Assembly: GCA_021292105.1 (NCBI GenBank)
Contig: CM037866.1
Span: 350,756 to 414,755 of the forward strand
Direction: 5' to 3'
DNA from: Anadara kagoshimensis
Taxonomy: Eukaryota; Mollusca; Bivalvia; Arcoida; Arcidae
Length of the DNA: 64,000 nucleotides
Below the pieces are notes generated by a model that searched no databases, was not told the origin of the DNA, and worked only from the letters and a program-made list of their open reading frames with translations. Both the position numbers and the translations under genes were made by a program. Shown piece by piece: positions 33,593 through 43,200 of this stretch (position 1 is the first letter of the stretch; each line of letters opens with the position of its first letter).

Positions 33593-33797
33593 CTTTAAGA
33601 AAGCTTCATTCTCTCTCAGTAAATATGACATATACTCAATACATGTAGTTACCATGGTTACAATGTCATTCATTTATTTTATTGGTCTGGTTATTACAGT
33701 GAACTTTTAACCCTCTAACTTAATAACTAAAGTTGTTGTATAACCTTTAACATAATTATTATCATTTTTAAGAGTTAGCTCCCTTTGTGATATATCC

Positions 33798-34282
33798 TCA
33801 TCTGACCGATCCTTCTGATTTCCTGTCCAGCAACAATTGCTCTGTTTTTGATGATAAATCAAGAGGTCTTTGTAAAGCTGCCATCTGACGTGCAAGAAGT
33901 CTTTTGGCTAACAATGTTGCCGTAGATGCATTAACACTTGTTACATGACCTTCTGAAGTCACTAATGTAGTGTTTGTCTTTGTTGTGGGTAAAGCTATAT
34001 GTCTAACAACACTTTCTGCTGGTTCACTTATACTTATCTCTACATGCTCAGGATACTAGTTCTTTGACTAGGGATGTTCACAACTGGGATTGGACTTGAC
34101 CGTTCCACTATTTCAATAATAGAATCTTCCATTTCCATTGATTCTTCAATAACCTTATTTTGTAATGATGAATTTGATTGGTTAGTCCATGAATCATTTG
34201 AGTCACTGTTCTGATTGGATAGTTTAGCTGGTCCTTCTTGTACAATCAAATGTGATTTACTTGGAATTCTTGGAATAGGAAC
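33798..34282 (-). CDS. BCL3-like: BCL3-like exon 7 (C-terminal, frameshifted)
   Basis: Acceptor TTCCAG at 34288-34283. The first frame reads VPIPRIPSKSHLIVQEGPAK and continues to a stop at about 34040-34042. A one-base shift near 34045-34055 opens a further 80 codons containing STATLLAKRLLARQMAALQR and ending TGA at 33798-33800. The continued ORF looks coding (amphipathic Leu/Arg/Ala stretch), so either the gap is a sequence error or the protein ends early at SILSM. Confidence 0.65.
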
Positions 34283-37200
34283 CTGGAATACAGATGTTAT
34301 ACAATAACTTGTATTACTTACAACAATTCCTTACTTATAATGTCTTATATCAAATTATAGTCTGTATCAAATAAACTCAATAACACTTCACTCTGGTAGC
34401 ATGACAGTACAATGTATTTACTGGTCAGAAATGACAGAACAATGTATTTACTGATCAGAAATGACAGAACAATGTATTTACTGGTCAGAAATGACAGAAC
34501 AATGTATTTACTGGTCAGAATTGACAGAACAATGTATTTACTGGTCAGAATTGACAGGACAATGTATTTACTGGTCAGAAATGACAGAACAATGTATTTA
34601 CTGGTCAGAATTGACAGAACAATGTATTTACTGGTCAGAATTGACAGGACAATGTATTTACTGATCAGAAATGACAGAACAATGTATTTACTGGTCAGAA
34701 ATGACAGGACAATGTATTTACTGGTCAGAAATGACAGAACAATGTATTTACTGGTCAGAAATGACAGAACAATGTATTTACTGGTCAGAATTGACAGAAC
34801 AATGTATTTACTGGTCAGAATTGACAGGACAATGTATTTACTGATCAGAAATGACAGAACAATGTATTTACTGGTCAGAAATGACAGGACAATGTATTTA
34901 CTGGTCAGAAATGACAGAACAATGTATTTACTGGTCAGAAATGACAGGACAATGTATTTACTGGTCAGAATTGACAGAACAATGTATTTACTGGTCAGAA
35001 TTGACAGGACAATGTATTTACTGATCAGAAATGACAGAACAATGTATTTACTGGTCAGAAATGACAGGACAATGTATTTACTGGTCAGAATTGACAGAAC
35101 AATGTATTTACTGGTCAGAAATGACAGGACAATGTATTTACTGGTCAGAAATGACAGAACAATGTATTTACTGGTCAGAAATGACAGGACAATGTATTTA
35201 CTGGTCAGAATTGACAGAACAATGTATTTACTGGTCAGAAATGACAGAACAATGTATTTACTGGTCAGAAATGACAGGACAATGTATTTACTGGTCAGAA
35301 ATGACAGGACAATGTATTTACTGGTCAGAAATGACAGAACAATGTATTTACTGGTCAGAAATGACAGAACAATGTATTTACTGATCAGAATTGACAGAAC
35401 AATGTATTTACTGGTCAGAATTGACAGAACAATGTATTTACTGGTCAGAAATGACAGGACAATGTATTTACTGGTCAGAAATGACAGGACAATGTATTTA
35501 CTGGTCAGAAATGACAGGACAATGTATTTACTGGTCAGAATTGACAGAACAATGTATTTACTGGTCAGAAATGACAGGACAATGTATTTACTGGTCAGAA
35601 ATGACAGGACAATGTATTTACTGGTTAGAAATGACAGGACAATGTAGAAATGACAGGACAATGACAGGACAATGTAGAAATGACAGGACAATGTATTTAC
35701 TGGTCAGAAATGACAGGACAATGTACTTACTGGTCAGAAATGAAAAGACAATGTATTTACTGGTTGGAAATGACAGGACAATGTATTTACTGGTCAGAAA
35801 TGACAGGACAATGTAGAAATGACAGGACAATGTGTTTACTGGTCAGAAATGACAGGACAATGTGTTTACTAGTCAGAAATGACAGGACAATGTATTTACT
35901 AGTCAGAAATGACAGGACAATGTAGAAATGACAGGACAATGTAGAAAAGACAGGACAATGTATTTACTGGTCAGAAATGGCAGGACAATGTATTTACTGG
36001 TCAGAAATGACAGGGCAATGTATTTACTGGTCAGAAATGACAGGACAATGTATTTACTAGTCAGAAATGACAGGACAATGTATTTACTAGTCAGAAATGA
36101 CAGGACAATGTGTTTACTGGTCAGAAATGACAGGACAATGTATTTACTAGTAAAAAATGACAGAACAATAAAGAAATGACAGGACAATGTATTTACTAGT
36201 CCGAAATGACAGGACAATGTGTTTACTGGTTAGGAATGACAGGACTATGTATTTACTGGTCAGAAATGACAGGACAATGTATTTACTGGTTAGCAATGAC
36301 TGGACAATGTATTTACTGGTCAGAAATGACAGGACAATGTATTTACTGGTCAGAAATGACAAGACAATGTAGAAATGACAGGACAATGTATTTACTGGTC
36401 AGAAATGACAGGACAATGTGTTTACTGGTCAGAAATGACAGGACAATATATTTACTGGTCAGAAATGACTTTCTGGATTAGAGCAGTTAGGGAGAGACAA
36501 AAGCCAAGACATCAGAAAACACCAGTGGATGTAGCTATGTCTAAGGTATACCATCAGTTGAAGTTGAGTCGGGGTGTATTAAGTGTATTATACATGTTAT
36601 AGTAAGTTCAGTTTCAGAAAAAATGTCAAATTATTTCATATAGTACTCTGTGGTCTGTATCACCTAGTAAGTAACATGTGTTGACTAAAAATATGTGTCA
36701 ACTGAAAGTATAATGTGTCAACTAAAAGTATAATGTGTCAACTAAAAGTATAAAGTGTTTACCAAAATTAAGATGTGTCAAGTAAAATTAAAAATGTGTC
36801 AACAAGAACTATAATGGGTCAACTATAGTACAATGTGTCAACTAAAAGTATAAAGTGTTTACCAAAATTAAAATGTGTCAAGTAAAATTAAAATGTGTCA
36901 ACAAGAACTATAATGGGTCAACTATAGTACAATGTGTCAACTAAAAGTATAAAGTGTTTACCAAAATTAAAATGTGTCAAGTAAAATTTAAATGTGTCAA
37001 CAAGAACTATAATGTGTCAACTATAGTACAATGTGTCAACTAAAAGTAAAATGTTTCAACTAAATTATAATGTTTCAACTAACTTTTTTACTTGGAGTTA
37101 TAGATTTATCTCTCTCTCGTCCCTCCTGGTATGACTTGGAGTCCATCCCTCGAAGTAATATCGCCTGAGATTCCTGAAAACCTCTAGCCTGTGCTGCCAT

Positions 37201-40200
37201 TGCTGCAGTTATACCGGCATAATTGGGTAAGTCTATATTAGCACCTTTTGTCTGGAATATCTCCACTAGTTTTGTATTATTAAATTCTACTGCATAAAAT
37301 AAAGGAGTTTTTCCACATTTACCATCCTGCAAATAAAATGTGTGTTACAAAACCAATGACAATGTATGGTAGGTAGTGGTGCATCATAAAGGCTCTGAAT
37401 AAAATATATAAACAATGTAAACAAAACAAGTGACACAAATCCCCTCAAAATCAAACAACCTCAGGGGCCATGTATCCAACTAGACAGCAAATAGTGTGGG
37501 GTTCATGAAAGGGTCTTAACTACATTGCAGAGCCAGCTGAGTCATACATAACACTTGAGATACAGCTTCCTCATCTTGCACTCACTATTAAGAGAATACA
37601 GTATCAATTGGTTCACCCAGTGTCAGCAGAATATGACTGAGGGAGTAGTATGTTTGTTTGCAGCATACTGACTATGTTAGCTAGCAATCTAGCAGCTGAA
37701 AGTCGGTCTGACTGCATGCTAGTACAAGGCAAACCATAAAACACATTAGCACATCTCAAACATAAACAAACATGTTCTTATTAGATTAATATTTAGTGAT
37801 TAATAAACTTGCTCTGATTGCAAGTAGCTGAAAATTGCTGATGTGATAATAAAACATCATTACAACCAACCAACCTCACAATGGTTATGTTGTATAATAA
37901 CAAATCATCACAAGTGATACAAATTCTCTCACAGTGGAAGTGTTATATCAACCAACCTCACAATGGTTATGTTGTATAATAACAAATCATCACAAGTGAT
38001 ACAAATTCTCTCACAGTGGAAGTGTTATATCAACCAACCTCACAATGGTTATGTTGTATAATAACAAATCATCACAAGTGATACAAATTCTCTAACAGTG
38101 GAAGTGTTATATCAACCAACCTCACAATGGTTATGTTGTATAATAACAAATCATCATAAGTGATACAAATTCTCTAACAGTGGAAGTGTTATATCAACCA
38201 ACCTCACAATGGTTATGTTGTATAATAACAAATCATCACAAGTGATACAAATTCTCTAACAGTGGAAGTGTTATATCAACCAACCTCACAATGGTTATGT
38301 TGTATAATAACAAATCATCACAAGAGGCCCAATAGGGCCTGTACCGCTCACCTGGGCCGTTAACAGCACAAAAACACAATAAATACTACATTTAACATGT
38401 TTAAGGAGCAATAACTCTGATGTGGATATTTAGATATTTATGAAACTTGCTACTCGCATCTGTGACCTTGACCTTCGAACCAATGACCATAAACTATATA
38501 TCAAAATGATGATTGCATCAATACCAACAATATTCTAATACATGCCTATACAAAAAGTTCATAGTTTTCAAGATAATGAATCTTTTTGGTATTGTTTTGC
38601 AACCGTGACCTTGGCCTTTGGACCCATGACCTTTTTCTATACATCAAAAAGATCGTTATATTAATACCTACAATATTCTAATATAAATGTCTATATAAAA
38701 AGTTTATAGTTTTCGAGATAATTAACAATTTTGGTATTGTTTTGCTACTGTAACCTTGACCTTAGGACCCATTAGCTACAATATTCTAATATACATGCCT
38801 ATACAAAAAGTTAATAGTTTTCAAGATAATGAACCATTTCAGTATTCTTTCGCATCTGTGACCTTGACCTTTAAACCAATGACCTAAATCTATATATCAA
38901 AATGATTGTTACATCAAAACCAACAACATTCCAATATACATGCCTATACAAAAAGTTTATAGTTTTCAAGATAATTAACGATTTTGGTATTGTTTTGCTA
39001 CTGTGACCTTGACCTTTGGACCCATGACCTTTTTCTATACATCAAAATGATCGTTGTATCAATACCTACAACATTCTAATATACATGCCTATACAAAAAG
39101 CTTATAGTTTTAAAGATATTGAACCATTTCAGTATTCTTTCGCATCTGTGACCTTGACCTTTAAACCAATGACCTAAATCTATATATCAAAATGATCGTT
39201 ACATCAAAACCAACAAAATTCCAATATACATGTCTATACAAAAAGTTTATAATTTTCAAGATAATTAACGATTTTGGTATTGTTTTGCTACTGTGACCTT
39301 GACCTTTGGACCCATGACCTTTTTCTATACATCAACATGATCGTTGTATCAATATCTACAACATTCTAATATACATGCCTATACAAAAAGTTAATAGTTT
39401 TCAAGATAATGAACCATTTCAGTATTCTACAGCATCTGTGACCTTGACCTTTGAACCAATGACCTTAATCTATATATCAAAATGATCGTTACATCAAAAC
39501 CAACAACATTCCAATATTCATGCATATACAAAAAGTTTATAGTTTTCAAGATAATTAACGATTTTGGTATTGTTTTGCTACTGTGACCTTGACCTTTGGA
39601 CCCATGACCTTTTTCTATACATCAAAATGATTGTATCAATACCTACAACATTCTAATATACATGCCTATTCAAAAAGTTGATAGTTTTCAAGATAATGAA
39701 CCATTTCATTTTTTTCGCATTTGTGACCTTGACCTTTGCACCAATGACCTGAATCTATATATCAAAATAATCATTACATCAATACCAAAAATATTCTAAT
39801 ATATATGCCTATATAAAAAGTTTATAGTTTTCGAGATAATAAATAATATTAGAAAGGTAAAAAATTAGGTCATGACCTTCATAATTGACCTTGACACCAT
39901 TTTGAAGGTAATTACAAGAATATGTCAAAACTGAAAACTCCATTTCATTATCTGGTCATATAGTCAAGTTAAAACAATTTAAAAATATTTTACGATTTTT
40001 GCAAATTTAAACGAAAAAACGTGTAACCTATTTTTAAACCAAATTTCATGAAATGAACAAACTTAAAGGTTAAGACTATGTAGAATCCAAATATCACATC
40101 AGTTTTTGCCTCCAATGAGTGGTTCAAGAGAAGATTTTTTTAGGTTTTGTCTATTTTTAGTAACAGCGGCCATCTTGGATATTCGATCGTCATGATTTGA

Positions 40201-43200
40201 ACAAACTATAGTTAGACTCTGTCAAGGACCTTCCATGGCAAATTTGGTTTCAGTTGGCCCAGTAGTTTCGGAGGAGAAGATTAAAGTTTACTGACGCACG
40301 CACGGACTCGCGCACGCACGCACTCCTCGCCATGCCATAAGCTCACATGGACTTTGGCCAGGTGAGCTTACAAGTGATACAAATTCTCTCACAGTGGAAG
40401 TGTTATATCATTCAAGGGCATCACAAGTAATTGGAGAACAGACAACAAATGTAGTTAAATAACAAAGGGCAATAACTCTGTACATGAGGGAGTGCAGGTT
40501 TTGAAATGCAAACTTTACAATGAATTAAGTACCAAGTTCTATTCATAAATAAACAAAGTTGTTAGAGTTGATTAAAATCCAATACCAAATCTTTATAGCA
40601 AGTTTCATTAAATACTTTAAAAAATAAAGATGTTAGAGCACAGACAGGAAAGTACATCATAAGAACATTACGTCTGAATCTATATCCAATCTTGTAACTC
40701 AGAAAGAAATCATTAAAACCTTACCACAATGTACCATCTCTTATTTTATTGGAGATATTCATCTTGTTAGTCAATATGAAATTTTCAACATAATTATTGC
40801 ATTTTATTTTGTATATAAGGGAGATAATCTTTGTTATTCATTAGGAAAGCACAGGGTAAACACGTTTCTTGCTTGTAATTGTTTGAACCTAACCCGGATC
40901 CTATACCACTTTACTACAGATAATGCCTATAAGCATTAACTAATTTTTGTTATAGCACATTTGTTTGATGTATCTTCTAATTTCCAATGACATATTGTTT
41001 ATAGAAATAAGATTTGTGTATCAGATTTTTTAGCTCTACCCCTAAATAATTCAATCCAATGTTTTAGGGGTACTATTTGGAACCAGGGTCACTTGACCTT
41101 TTGTGACTTGGAAGTGTTTGATGAGATCTAATATAATTAGATATTACTTACAGGAATATTTATTTCTGCTCCCGCTGACAACAATAACTGTACCATAGCT
41201 ATGTTACCTTTACATACTGCTGTGTGTAGGGGAGATAACCCTGTATAACAGAAACACAGTACCTGATTACTTTACACATGTATAATAATTGGTATAAAAT
41301 AAACACTAAATATGTTAATGAGATATTTCTGTTATCAATTTAAGATTTTTCACAAACAGGATTCACAATATTTTACCATGTCTACTTAATTAAAGAAACA
41401 AACACCTGTTGTATTAAACAACATTGACTTGAATTATGTACAAAAAATAAAGAGATATGATGCCAATTTATTTTAAGTGAGGAAAAATTCAGAAAAGGCT
41501 GCATTTTTGGAAAGGCATGAAAATATAATCAGATTTCAGCATCACTAACTAAATATCTTTTACCAGTTTTTATGTGACCATCACTAACTAAATATCTTTT
41601 ACCAGTTTTTATGTGACCATCACTAACTAAATATCTTTTACCAGTTTTTATGTGACCATCACTAACTAAATATCTTTTACCAGTTTTTATGTGACCGTCA
41701 CTTACTAAATATCTTTTACCAGTTTTTATGTGACCATCACTAACTAAATATCTTTTACCAGTTTTTATGTGACCATCACTAACTAAATATCTTTTACCAG
41801 TTTTTATGTGACCGTCACTTACTAAATATCTTTTACCAGTTTTTATGTGACCATCACTTACTAAATATCTTTTACCAGTTTTTATGGTAACATTTAAATT
41901 TGTTGATATTTTATTTGTGTAAAACCTGAGTGTAAGACAACAGTATTCTCTGTTTAACTAAGGTAAAATACTGATTCCATTACATAGAAGATAAATGATA
42001 TAATATTGATATTACCATCAAAGTTTCTAGTGTTGAGGTCCAGCTGGTATTGTGATTTATCTATCATTATCTGTAATGCCTCTATTATATTATATTTAAC
42101 TGACAAGTGGATAGAGTTCTCTCCCCTTTTATTTACAAGGTTGGGATTAGCTCCTGCTAATAACAGAACTTGAATTGCATCAACAAATTTAAGTTCAACA
42201 GCTAAATGAAGAGGAGTCTGTAAATAAAAATAAATACATGTTAGAAACTAATAAACTGATTATAATAAAGAAACTAAGAGTTGTTAAAAACATAGGTTCC
42301 TATCACCTGGAATTTTATTTAATTTAATAGAAATACAAATCCATGAATACTTTACTTTAATTCTTATTAATACTTTTTTGTCATTTTACAGGTAATGATT
42401 TACATTATATATATTTCTTCTGACACTATATCATTCCATTATGGATATTTACAAACTATGTAACGTTTTACCCTACAAATGACCTGACCCTTTTTCAAAA
42501 TGTAAAAAAAATATATTGTTGATGTAAAAGCAAAATTCAAAACCTCAATGGAAAACATCATCAAAACGAACAGTATCAAATCTCTCAAAATCCCCATCTA
42601 TTTTCTTTGCCTTTATATATTATCATGATAGTCTAGTATCCTTTTCCTTGGCTCTCAATGTCTCATCAGCATTTTAAATCAATATCATGAATAAATCTTC
42701 AGCAGAATGGTTATTAATGTTCACCGTTTTGGTTGACGTTTATGTTAGACACAAGGGACACAACTCTAACCCACCCTGTATGAGCCTCACAAACCTAGTA
42801 TTTTTTCATGTACAGCTATAAAAGGTGTCATATGATTCATTTTAGCCAATCACTTTCATAAAATTTAGTCAGAGGTATATAAGTCGATGTGACTATTGTG
42901 AGCTTAAGGGGTATAAAAGGAAGTTAAAGGTATGTTATAAAATAGAAATTCAACATACATGAAGATATATACGATTCTCACCTGTTGTGCTTTGTTATAT
43001 CTGTCCACATTTTTACCAGATATCGTCATTAAATGTACAAATTTCTGTACCATGACAATGTTTTCATGTACCACAGCTATGTGTAATGGTCTGAAAAAAC
43101 AAGATATTGTCATTAATTGTCACCCTTCAGAGAAATTTTAGTGATTGGTTATCTTGCTGAGTTACATAGAACTACATGTATCATTTGTTCAGAAATCTGC

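Noticed and set aside
34345..35691. Long ORFs on both strands (448 and 411 codons)
   Set aside because: Product of a stop-free 30-bp unit inside an intron of the BCL3-like gene; low-complexity decapeptide repeats only.
37075..37083. TGA at 37075 as the normal stop of the BCL3-like gene
   Set aside because: A GTTAGT donor lies just before it and a phase-compatible coding exon follows at 34282; kept only as a possible short isoform.
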